From assembly GCA_017542245.1 (NCBI GenBank), contig JAFXXN010000168.1, positions 1 through 34,857 of the forward strand: a DNA stretch of 34,857 bases, written 5' to 3'. This DNA is from Lachnospiraceae bacterium (lineage in GTDB: Bacteria > Bacillota > Clostridia > Lachnospirales > Lachnospiraceae). Numbering within the stretch: position 1 is the stretch's first letter; each line of letters begins with the position of its first letter. The position numbers and the translations under genes were made by a program. The notes beneath the pieces are model-generated. The model made no database searches, was not told the origin of the DNA, and saw nothing but the letters and a program-made list of their open reading frames with translations. Of the stretch, positions 23,209-34,857 are shown one piece after another.

Positions 23209-24133
23209 GAGAAAAGTCTTCAATGACGCTGTTGATCTGCTGACCGGTGATGCTCCTGAGAACGGTGTGCAGATGATCCCGATAGACAAGATTGATCCGT
23301 TTCATGAGCATCCGTTCAAGCTGTATCAGGGAGAACGGCTTGATGATATGGTTGACAGCATCAAGGAGCACGGCATATTAAGCCCTGTGATCGTACTTAA
23401 GACGGCAGATGGGTACGAGATGCTTGCGGGCCATAATCGGCAGAATGCGGCGAAAATAGCAGGCCTGACAGAGGTTCCTGCTATCGTCAAGGAAGGCCTG
23501 ACGGAAGAAGAAGCCTGGGTATACGTGGTCGAGACCAACGTGATGCAGAGATCCTTCAACGATCTGTCCGTCACAGAACGTATCGCGGTTCTGTCCACAA
23601 GGTACGATAAGGTCTGCGGCACCAAGAAGCGGGAAGAAATCCTTGAAGAGATTCACCGGCTCAACGGAGATGGTGGACATCATGTCCACCGACAGGCAAA
23701 GTCCAGAGAGCTGATTGGGCAGGAATATGGCATGACTGGAAGACACATTGCAAGGTATATCCGCTGTAATCAGCTGATACCGGCGTTCAAGGAAATGCTG
23801 GACGACGGGTCTCTGACTATGGTGGCGGGGGTTGAGATTTCCTTCCTGTCGCATGAAGAGCAGACTCTTGTGTTCAGTGTTATGGAAAAGAACTGCATCA
23901 AGCTGAAGAAGGATATGGCAGGAAAGCTCAGAATGGCAGCAGGTTCTATTACGGAGGAGACCGTGCAGTCGATACTTGGACTTGATAAGCCTGTTGCAGA
24001 GGTCAGGAGACCGGTGAGCATTAAGCTTCCGGCAAAGGTCTATCACAGGTACTTTGCCAATACAGCTGCAAAGGATGTGCAGAGCATATTGGAAGAAGCT
24101 CTTGATATGTATTTCGAGAGGAAGGGGGCATAG
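23189..24133 (+). CDS. parB: ParB/Spo0J-family protein
   Basis: N-terminal CTPase fold: IPIDKIDPFHEHPFKLY, LDDMVDSIKEHGILSPVIV, GYEMLAGHNRQNAA (GxxRxxA-type phosphate loop) and VETNVMQRSFNDLS. The HTH lies around residues 165-190 (GQEYGMTGRHIARYIRCNQL). The C-terminal part is shorter than in chromosomal Spo0J and ends in a helical segment. AAGGAG lies 10 nt upstream within parA. It should bind the element centromere and load as a clamp. The antisense frames over this gene are shadows. Confidence 0.88.
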   Translation: MKANQPKRKVFNDAVDLLTGDAPENGVQMIPIDKIDPFHEHPFKLYQGERLDDMVDSIKEHGILSPVIVLKTADGYEMLAGHNRQNAAKIAGLTEVPAIVKEGLTEEEAWVYVVETNVMQRSFNDLSVTERIAVLSTRYDKVCGTKKREEILEEIHRLNGDGGHHVHRQAKSRELIGQEYGMTGRHIARYIRCNQLIPAFKEMLDDGSLTMVAGVEISFLSHEEQTLVFSVMEKNCIKLKKDMAGKLRMAAGSITEETVQSILGLDKPVAEVRRPVSIKLPAKVYHRYFANTAAKDVQSILEEALDMYFERKGA

Positions 24134-24136
24134 GTT

Positions 24137-24421
24137 ATGTACACACAGCAGGAACTGGCAGCAATCGACCGGAGCTACTTTGCAGTCATTGTTGCTGATG
24201 AATATGATGTAACGCTTATGTCCCTGAACACGCGCCATATGTGGCAGCTGCATAATGTGGAGTTACCGGACGGAGAAGTGACCGTGCTGTTCCATAAGCA
24301 CCACGCTTCAGATCCGTACCACCTGCAGGGCAAAAGAAAAACAATGAGTCGCGCAATAAGGGATATAAAGAATCATGACGAATATCAGCTCAACGGCAGA
24401 AAGCCGGTCAGAAGACACTGA
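24137..24421 (+). CDS. Small unknown protein downstream of parB
   Basis: A 94-residue protein with His-rich middle (VLFHKHHASDPYHLQGKR) and basic end. It starts 3 bp after parB and is closed by a strong terminator, so it is the last gene of the SymE-ParA-ParB operon. The first 50 residues (DRSYFAVIVADEYDVTLMSL, NTRHMWQL) look like a small beta domain. No family recognised. Confidence 0.6.
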   Translation: MYTQQELAAIDRSYFAVIVADEYDVTLMSLNTRHMWQLHNVELPDGEVTVLFHKHHASDPYHLQGKRKTMSRAIRDIKNHDEYQLNGRKPVRRH

Positions 24422-24423
24422 AT

Positions 24424-24464
24424 AAGAGCGGTAGCACCCATAATCGGATGTTACCGCTCTTTTC
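24424..24464. terminator. Terminator between convergent operons
   Basis: Stem AAGAGCGGTAGCA/TGTTACCGCTCTT (one wobble) with a 12-nt loop, followed by TTTTC; works for the parAB operon and may serve the convergent gene as well. Confidence 0.85.
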
Positions 24465-24476
24465 TGTTGGCAGAGA

Positions 24477-25196
24477 TTACTTTCTGTTCTTCCTGCAGTG
24501 ACGAAGCTTCAGATAGTCACAAACAGCATCGTGACAGTTGTTGATTTCTTGGTAGCCACGGCTGGTCTTCAGCTTGATCTCAAAGCAGATCTCATCGTTA
24601 GTCTTGTTTTCAAGCTTCAGCCTGATGATCTGTGCGAAGCGCGGGTTCGTCCTGTCAAAATGAGCCAGAAGCTCAACCTTCAGCTCTTCTTCCGTAGGTG
24701 GAGGGCAAAGTTTGTCCAGAACCTGATCTTCGAGGGAAGGCTGGTTTTCATCAGCCATCTCAAAGGTCTTTCCTTCGTACTCATAATCAAGAGACAGGAT
24801 CTCAACACGGTAAGTGTTGCGGCGTTCGAGAAGTCCTTTGTTGGGACATCCGGTGCAGCGTTTGGTGTAAGGGCATATCTTGTCACTTCCGTCAGGGTTC
24901 TTACCAATGATGCAGCGGCCTTCGCGGCGCATCTTCATGTCTTCGTTAAGTTCAGCCCAGAAGTCGATCATGTAGCTTTGGAAGCATTCTTCACGTATGG
25001 GCATAAAGCCGATCTCATAGCGGAATTCTCCGAGTCTCATGGTTGTGAAGTTTGCCTGGATGTACATGCCGGGCTGAAGGTCATAAAGATCCTTCCTGAA
25101 CGGTACAAGTACCTTGCCGGGCTCTACAGGCTGACCATCAAACGACTGTCTTTTGCTGTACTTCTGCGGGTTACTGTAATCTGGAATACGTGCCAT
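24477..25196 (-). CDS. Cys-rich protein with a possible sigma-region-4-like C-terminal helix bundle
   Basis: A 239-residue protein. Cysteines cluster in CIIGK...CPYTKRCTGCP (about 99-123), a likely metal-binding knuckle. The C-terminal 60 residues (FDRTNPRFAQIIRLKLENKT, NDEICFEIKLKTSRGYQEI, HDAVCDYL) follow the pattern of a sigma-70 region 4-type helix-turn-helix, so DNA binding is possible. AAGGAGG precedes the ATG on the minus strand. It faces away from the ABC-three-component operon across a structured 470-bp region. Function unknown; the long plus-strand frame over it is a shadow. Confidence 0.7.
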   Translation of the reverse strand: MARIPDYSNPQKYSKRQSFDGQPVEPGKVLVPFRKDLYDLQPGMYIQANFTTMRLGEFRYEIGFMPIREECFQSYMIDFWAELNEDMKMRREGRCIIGKNPDGSDKICPYTKRCTGCPNKGLLERRNTYRVEILSLDYEYEGKTFEMADENQPSLEDQVLDKLCPPPTEEELKVELLAHFDRTNPRFAQIIRLKLENKTNDEICFEIKLKTSRGYQEINNCHDAVCDYLKLRHCRKNRK

Positions 25197-25273
25197 AGCG
25201 TTTTCCTCCTTGGATTGGCGCGGAGGAAATCCGCATGGCAGGTATTCAGTTGTGTTCTCCGTTGGCCATTCAT
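25124..25273 (-). CDS. Possible 49-codon leader ORF overlapping the Cys-rich gene
   Basis: On the minus strand an ATG at 25273 has a perfect AGGAGG 7 nt upstream and opens a 49-codon frame (MNGQRRTQLNTCHADFL at the start) that ends inside the Cys-rich gene in another frame. It may be a leader peptide for translational coupling, or the ribosome site may belong to a deleted gene. The peptide resembles nothing known. Confidence 0.3.
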   Translation of the reverse strand: MNGQRRTQLNTCHADFLRANPRRKTLWHVFQITVTRRSTAKDSRLMVSL

Positions 25274-25304
25274 AGGAAATCCTCCTAGTTTTCGTGAATG
25301 GCCA
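25263..25304. promoter_or_regulatory. Perfect 10-bp inverted repeat over the minus-strand leader start
   Basis: TGGCCATTCA (25263-25272) and TGAATGGCCA (25295-25304) are perfect complements with a 22-nt loop that contains the AGGAGG and touches the ATG of the leader ORF on the minus strand. Folding in the RNA would hide that ribosome site, so translational control is plausible; it could also be an operator. Further downstream (25325-25400), copies of TCTCCGGA and GC-rich half-palindromes add to the structure. Confidence 0.55.
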
Positions 25305-25458
25305 GCTTTCTCACGGAGCTGGTCTGGCTACTTGTTATATCTCCGGAGTCGGTGAGAACCGGCTTAGCTAAGGTCGGCGGGTCTCCGGAAATATTGCTTA
25401 GAAAAATATCCCTTTTCTCTAATCTTTATGCGTTCGCTTAAAAATGTGTTGTTTGGGA

Positions 25459-25487
25459 TAGATTTTTAAGCTCAAATGTGCTATAAT
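25459..25487 (+). promoter_or_regulatory. Extended -10 promoter of the ABC-three-component operon
   Basis: TATAAT (25482-25487) preceded by TG one base upstream (extended -10), with a weak -35 TAGATT at 25459-25464, spacer 17. The leader to the first gene is about 170 nt. Confidence 0.7.
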
Positions 25488-25583
25488 GCACAAGGTGCTT
25501 TGCGTCTTGTCGGGGATTGCCTGCCGAAATCTGCAGCTTTCCGCTGATGCGGGCTGTTCCCTAAGCACAAGTCCATTAAATCA

Positions 25584-25637
25584 AAAACGGCGGTAAAAGG
25601 CTTTGCCACCGTTTTGCCACCGTTTTGCCACTGTTTT
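25584..25637 (+). promoter_or_regulatory. Leader hairpin with three tandem 11-bp T-rich units, possible attenuator
   Basis: AAAACGGCGG (25584-25593) can pair with any of three successive units GCCACCGTTTT (25605-25615), GCCACCGTTTT (25616-25626) and GCCACTGTTTT (25627-25637). Pairing with the first two leaves stem-then-T-run structures, as in terminators. The position in a long leader before the defence genes suggests attenuation, but readthrough must be common for the genes to be expressed. Confidence 0.5.
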
Positions 25638-25664
25638 TCCCGACTGCATGAAAGGAGGATTTTG

Positions 25665-26867
25665 ATGAGGGAACTGAATATCGCGACCTTTATCCAGATC
25701 ATGCAGGTTGGATTAAAGACGCACGACAAGCAATTTGCCGCAGGAGAGTTTCTTTTAGAGGCTCTGAACAGACCGAATGATGAGAGGTTTGCAGGATATT
25801 ACGAAGGATTATCAGACAAGAAGGTCAGCAAGCTTGTAAACAGACAAAGCCCGGTGCCGGACGGCATCCAGCAGGCATCGCTGGTTTCGGAATTGGCTGC
25901 GGATGCGGTCAAGTATTATGAAACGAAAGTCATGGCCGATATGAATCCGTTCCGTAAAGACGATGTGTTCAGCCAGCTGGTCAAAGTTATCAAGGAAGAT
26001 ACGGAAATCGGCGACAAGAAGCGTGAAGAACTGCTTAAGCTGTATAACGATGGCAAGGAAGGCACCTTCCTTGGAGAACTGTTCCTGTATGTGGTCAACA
26101 GACCGAATACTCCGGGTGACTCTTTTGTAGGGTATGAGGATGCACCGCTTATCGGAGAAGCAAATTATGAGTGTCCGTTGTGTCATAACAAGCTGGTTGA
26201 GACAGTGAAGGAGAAACCTGTCAGGCGTTATGAGATTACTCAGATCTTCCCGGAAGGGCTTTCAAAGGATAAGGAAAAGGAGCTTGCGGCTGTATATCCG
26301 AAACCGAAGGATCTTGACTCTCCGGACAATCTGATCGCGCTCTGCGACCGCTGTTCAAAAGACTATCTATCAGATCCGACGGCAGACGATTACAAGAAGC
26401 TTCGGGATATTAAGACGGTTCTTTCAAGAAACTTCAAAGCGAAGGAAGCCGTTAGCGCGGTTGAGCTTGAAGAATACATCCGTGTTGTACTTGATGCACT
26501 GGCACAGGTGGATGATTCCGTACAGCTGGTGCCGCTGGAATACGATGCTATCCACATAGACAAGAAGATACCGGACTTTATTCTGAAGAATGAGATCCAG
26601 ATAAAAGTCCTTCAGTACTACAGATACATAGAGTCTATCTTTTCTGATTCAGAGACGGATTTCGACCTGATAGCGTCAGAGATCAAGATGAGCTCGATGA
26701 AGTTGGAAAAGAGCGGAATGTCACAGCCGGATATCATAGAGTATCTTGCTGAGTGGATCCGTAACAAAACAAGTTTAGGAACAGAAAGCAAGACTGCCTG
26801 CCGTATAGTCGTTGCCTTCTTTATCCAGAATTGCGAGGTGTTCTACAAAGATGAAGTTTCCAAGTAA
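25665..26867 (+). CDS. ABC-three-component system effector with HNH/zinc-ribbon-like domain
   Basis: Residues 1-160 are helical. Residues 169-240 follow an HNH-nuclease plan: CPLCHNK (C170, C173), RYEITQIFP where a (D/E)H-I-x-P motif is expected, DSPDNLIALCDRCSKDY (C227, C230). The zinc cysteines remain but the histidines of the catalytic core are replaced (TQ and S), so nuclease activity is uncertain. The C-terminal 170 residues resemble the shared C-terminal domain of ABC-3C effector proteins. AAAGGAGG lies about 8 nt before ATG 25665. It overlaps the middle-component gene by 17 bp. Assignment rests on domain plan plus the DUF2326-type ATPase two genes on. Confidence 0.75.
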   Translation: MRELNIATFIQIMQVGLKTHDKQFAAGEFLLEALNRPNDERFAGYYEGLSDKKVSKLVNRQSPVPDGIQQASLVSELAADAVKYYETKVMADMNPFRKDDVFSQLVKVIKEDTEIGDKKREELLKLYNDGKEGTFLGELFLYVVNRPNTPGDSFVGYEDAPLIGEANYECPLCHNKLVETVKEKPVRRYEITQIFPEGLSKDKEKELAAVYPKPKDLDSPDNLIALCDRCSKDYLSDPTADDYKKLRDIKTVLSRNFKAKEAVSAVELEEYIRVVLDALAQVDDSVQLVPLEYDAIHIDKKIPDFILKNEIQIKVLQYYRYIESIFSDSETDFDLIASEIKMSSMKLEKSGMSQPDIIEYLAEWIRNKTSLGTESKTACRIVVAFFIQNCEVFYKDEVSK

Positions 26868-27072
26868 AGTGACTCCATACAAAGAAAGCATCATCGCTAA
26901 GTTCCCAATGGTTCTGGAAAAGCTGGAGAAGAAAGATATGGCTCCAGGGGAACTGTATAAAAGCGTAAAGAACAAGGTGGCTGATATTAAAGAGTTCATG
27001 GATATCATGGACTGTCTGTATGCCCTGAATAAAATCGAATTAGACGGGGAGGTGGTTCGTTATGTTGGTTGA
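26851..27072 (+). CDS. ABC-three-component system middle component
   Basis: A 73-residue small winged-helix-like protein (PYKESIIAKFPMVLEKLEKK, KEFMDIMDCLYALNKIEL) fitting the middle-component slot between effector and ATPase in ABC-3C operons. ATG 26851 lies inside the effector gene and its 3' end overlaps the ATPase gene by 11 bp. Such proteins are thought to bridge ATPase and effector. The exact MC subfamily was not determined. Confidence 0.75.
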   Translation: MKFPSKVTPYKESIIAKFPMVLEKLEKKDMAPGELYKSVKNKVADIKEFMDIMDCLYALNKIELDGEVVRYVG

Positions 27073-28744
27073 AGTACAATGCGATAAATTCATATCACAC
27101 GGAAAGATCAGAGAACCTATACGCTTCCACAAGGGATTAAACACAGTCCTGGGTGATGATAACGGGTCAAACTCCATCGGTAAGTCAACGTTCCTTATGA
27201 TACTTGACTTTGTTTTTGGTGGAAAAGACTATGTAAACAAGTGCACCGACGTTCAGCTGAACGTGGAAGAGCACAACATCAATTTCACGTTCGAGTTTGA
27301 TGGTGTGTTATATCATTTTTCGAGAAACACCGTGTCTTACAATACAGTGACGCGTTGCGATAAAGACTATAAACCTCTGCCGGAGGACAGTCAGATGACG
27401 CTGCCGTCATATTGTGCATTCCTGGCTGAGAAGTATGGCACTTCTGTTGAAGAGGGCTTAACATGGCGTGCAGCCGTATCCCGTTATATCCGTGTATGGA
27501 AAAGGGATACGCTTGATGAAGAAAGACCGCTTAAAGAAGCAAAAGACGAAAAAGCGGAAGCCGCCATCAAGAAGTATATGCAGTTCTTTGGAAGGTATCT
27601 GCCGGTAGAAGCTCAGATACAGCAGGCGAAGGCTGCGGAGGATGAAAAGGACGCCTTCAAGAAGTCAACGGATTATAAACACATTCAGGCTGCTAAGAAT
27701 AAGACTGAGTATGAGGATAATGAAAAGCGAATCGGTGTTTTGAAGCAAAAAGAACAGGAGCTTGCTGAACAGAGCAACAGGGGGCTTCTGGATCTTGATG
27801 CTTTCCAGACAAGACACCTGACGGAACTGGAAAACCAGCTGATCCTGTACCGCAGGCAGAAGGCCAGAGTGCAAACCCAGCTGAATTCTATCCGTCGTGA
27901 GATGACGGAGGGTAAGAAGAGCTTTAAGAAAACATACAGTGATCTGGAAAGATTCTTCCCGGGTGTGGAGTTCCAGACACTTGAAAACATAGAGAGCTTT
28001 CATCAGAAGCTTGCAAAGGTTTTGGGCGATGAGTTCAAGGAAACTGAGAAGGACTTAGCGACAACCTATATGATGCTAAGTAATGAGATCGTCAGGATCT
28101 TAGGTGAAATCGAAGAAATCAAGAAAATCCCGAACGTTTCCGAGGCTATTCTGAAGGAATATGCCCAGCTCAACACAGAACTGAACAATCTCATGACGGC
28201 TAATGCAAATTATGACCGGCTGAATGAGCTTAAAGATATTGCTGCTCAGTATGCTGAGACAAGAGACAGGGTTATCAGTGATCAGCTGCTAGCCATAGAA
28301 ACGGATGTTAATCAGCGAATGAGAGAAGTCAGCGACAGCATCTTCAGAAACGAGAAGAGGCTGCCTCCGGTACTTCGTATGTTGAAACTAAGCAAGTACA
28401 CTTTCGATACTCCGAATGACGGAGGTACCGGCGCTCAGTACAGAGGGCTGATCACGTTTGATCTGGCGAATCTTGATGTGTTGCCGCTTCCGTTTGTAGT
28501 ACACGATTCACCGCTGCTGAAGAATATTGAAAAGAGGGTTCTTGCAGAGATCATCCGTCTGTATGCAGAGCAGGAAGCCACAGGGAAGCAGGTATTTATA
28601 GCATTCGATATGCTTGATACATATAACGATGAGATGCAAAAGGTTTTAAGGGATCACTTGGTATTAGAGTTATCGCCGGGTGGAAATGAATTGTTTGGCC
28701 GCGCTTGGAATAAAGAAACGGAGTCAAAAGAAGATGGCGAATAA
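27062..28744 (+). CDS. ABC-three-component ATPase (DUF2326 type)
   Basis: The 560-residue protein is an SMC/Rad50-like ABC ATPase. The N-terminal lobe has GLNTVLGDDNGSNSIGKST with the P-loop ending at K41-S42. A long coiled coil (about 185-430) follows, and the C-terminal DUF2326-type lobe contains VVHDSPLLKNIEKR and QVFIAFDMLD. The DUF2326 ATPase is the defining component of a class of ABC-3C systems, believed to sense invading DNA or its replication and trigger the effector. GGGGAGG precedes ATG 27062. It overlaps the XRE gene by 11 bp. Confidence 0.85.
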   Translation: MLVEVQCDKFISHGKIREPIRFHKGLNTVLGDDNGSNSIGKSTFLMILDFVFGGKDYVNKCTDVQLNVEEHNINFTFEFDGVLYHFSRNTVSYNTVTRCDKDYKPLPEDSQMTLPSYCAFLAEKYGTSVEEGLTWRAAVSRYIRVWKRDTLDEERPLKEAKDEKAEAAIKKYMQFFGRYLPVEAQIQQAKAAEDEKDAFKKSTDYKHIQAAKNKTEYEDNEKRIGVLKQKEQELAEQSNRGLLDLDAFQTRHLTELENQLILYRRQKARVQTQLNSIRREMTEGKKSFKKTYSDLERFFPGVEFQTLENIESFHQKLAKVLGDEFKETEKDLATTYMMLSNEIVRILGEIEEIKKIPNVSEAILKEYAQLNTELNNLMTANANYDRLNELKDIAAQYAETRDRVISDQLLAIETDVNQRMREVSDSIFRNEKRLPPVLRMLKLSKYTFDTPNDGGTGAQYRGLITFDLANLDVLPLPFVVHDSPLLKNIEKRVLAEIIRLYAEQEATGKQVFIAFDMLDTYNDEMQKVLRDHLVLELSPGGNELFGRAWNKETESKEDGE

Positions 28745-28982
28745 GAAAGAAACAAAGACACATTTTAACTATAACCGTCTGTGGAAGCTGCTGATTGATC
28801 GCGGAATCCAGAAACAGGAGCTTCAAAAAATGAGTGATGTCAGTGCTGCTTCTATCGCAAAGATGGGAAGAGGGGAAAATGTTACGACAGATGTGCTTCT
28901 AAGGATTTGTGAAGCACTGGATGTTAATGTGGAAGACATCATGAAGAGAGTCCCGAACGAAGAAAAGAGGTCTGAGTCCTGA
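28734..28982 (+). CDS. Small XRE-family regulator
   Basis: The 82-residue protein is one Cro/C1-type HTH: YNRLWKLLIDRGIQKQELQK, MSDVSAASIAKMGRGENVT, LLRICEALDVNVEDIM. It is of the short YozG-like kind that often controls defence operons. ATG 28734 overlaps the ATPase gene end, so it is made with the ABC-3C proteins. It lies 53 bp before hsdR and could regulate either system or both, acting like the controller proteins of restriction systems. Confidence 0.85.
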   Translation: MANKKETKTHFNYNRLWKLLIDRGIQKQELQKMSDVSAASIAKMGRGENVTTDVLLRICEALDVNVEDIMKRVPNEEKRSES

Positions 28983-29035
28983 TTATGGGACAGGTAGTTT
29001 TATATACTGAATACAGATGAAAGGAAGTGCCGCTT

Positions 29036-34642
<5,607 letters not shown>

Positions 34643-34661
34643 GACTGTCGGGAGGTGCGCC

Positions 34662-34857
34662 ATGGGTGAATCAAATCAATTTGACTGGGTGGATTTTTAC
34701 AAAGAACTATCCATCAAATTAGGTCAGTTTACAAGGAACTACACGCAGACCGTGAAACGGGCTGCTGACAACAAACGGCGCTATGCTCCCGGCTGGGTGC
34801 ATAGCACCTGTTTGTTGCGGGGGTTTCCAAAGGGGGCAGCGCCCCATTTGGCACACG
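34662..34857 (+). CDS. Start of a further ORF, cut by the window end or broken
   Basis: ATG 34662 has GGGAGG 8 nt upstream and lies 19 bp after hsdS, so it looks like a fourth gene of the operon. The first 25 residues (ESNQFDWVDFYKELSIKLG) look like the N-terminus of restriction-type or AAA proteins that begin FDWxxFY, for example McrB relatives. From about residue 28 the frame runs through two palindromes and yields an unlikely sequence rich in R, G and P, so I suspect the gene is truncated by a mobile-element boundary near 34745. It stays open to the window end. Confidence 0.45.
   Translation, partial: MGESNQFDWVDFYKELSIKLGQFTRNYTQTVKRAADNKRRYAPGWVHSTCLLRGFPKGAAPHLAH
34769..34851. repeat. 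Two large palindromes at the window end
   Basis: Palindrome 1: CAACAAAC-GGC-GCTATGC (34769-34786) pairs with GCATAGC-ACCT-GTTTGTTG (34799-34817), 15 bp paired across an internal loop. Palindrome 2: CCAAAGGGGGC (34827-34837) with GCCCCATTTGG (34841-34851), one mismatch. Their density and G+C richness resemble non-coding segments near transfer origins or ends of Clostridia conjugative elements, but no relaxase is in the window to confirm this. Confidence 0.6.

Noticed and set aside
23378-24253. Long minus-strand frame of 291 codons over parB
   Set aside because: ParB motifs are plain on the plus strand; the minus frame is composition shadow without a ribosome site.
22088-24421. parS centromere near the parAB operon
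   Set aside because: I looked for the TGTTTCACGTGAAACA-type palindrome and saw none; the small ParB likely uses another site.
24498-25355. Long plus-strand frame of 285 codons
   Set aside because: It is antisense to the Cys-rich gene, has no ribosome site, and the minus-strand product has clear protein features.

Overview
The window looks like a chromosome segment from a low-to-mid G+C Gram-positive anaerobe, most likely a gut Lachnospiraceae (Roseburia/Butyrivibrio/Eubacterium type). The evidence is strong AAGGAGG-type ribosome sites, AT-rich left-half codon usage, and a Clostridia-type accessory set (RepA_N initiator, PcfB-like protein, DUF5688-like protein, a histone-H1-like AK-rich protein, ABC-three-component genes). 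Species is not determinable from the sequence. There are no rRNA, tRNA or CRISPR signals. Almost everything is accessory DNA: mobile-element backbone plus a dense series of defence- or conflict-type operons.

Left flank (1-6,300): a membrane/TPR-like protein, a decayed Cof-type HAD hydrolase tail, a membrane diguanylate cyclase on the minus strand, a doubtful small ORF followed by tandem repeats that lead into a DUF4143-type AAA ATPase, an XRE-regulator/NYN-RNase pair behind an operator-like inverted repeat, and then about 800 bp without a convincing gene but rich in repeats.

Riboswitch-led operon (6,310-13,581): a good promoter, an RNA strongly resembling a GEMM-I (c-di-GMP-I class) aptamer, and a terminator hairpin precede six tightly packed genes: an excisionase-like HTH protein, a dynamin-like GTPase, a small tail-anchored membrane protein, a HerA/FtsK-like ATPase, an HNH-type nuclease toxin and its probable immunity protein. 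This is the best candidate in the window for an undescribed system. I infer a membrane-remodelling/DNA-translocating machine with a nuclease payload, gated by a cyclic dinucleotide.

Middle (13,600-17,850): an AK-repeat histone-like protein; a two-gene operon coding for a type I methylase/specificity (M-S) fusion with apparently inactivated methylase motifs, next to an HhH-GPD glycosylase-like protein; and a three-gene cluster of two tiny membrane proteins plus a GIY-YIG-like protein. Each unit is closed by recognisable terminators or starts with a recognisable promoter.

Conjugative-element backbone (17,850-22,015): DUF5688-like protein, a small Cys-rich protein, a RepA_N initiator with in-gene iterons, two accessory proteins, a PcfB-like relaxosome protein and a VirD4/TraG coupling protein that is cut off exactly at its P-loop. 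From about 21,930 on, sequence character changes to visibly higher G+C and different codon use, so a second element or a recombination junction begins there.

Second element (21,930-34,857): SymE/AbrB-like protein, ParA, ParB, a small unknown protein, a minus-strand Cys-rich protein with a structured leader, then a co-directional defence block: an ABC-three-component system (HNH/zinc-ribbon effector, middle component, DUF2326-type ATPase), an overlapping XRE regulator, and a complete type I restriction-modification operon hsdR-hsdM-hsdS. The window ends in the start of one more ORF running into large palindromes of a kind seen around mobile-element ends or transfer origins.
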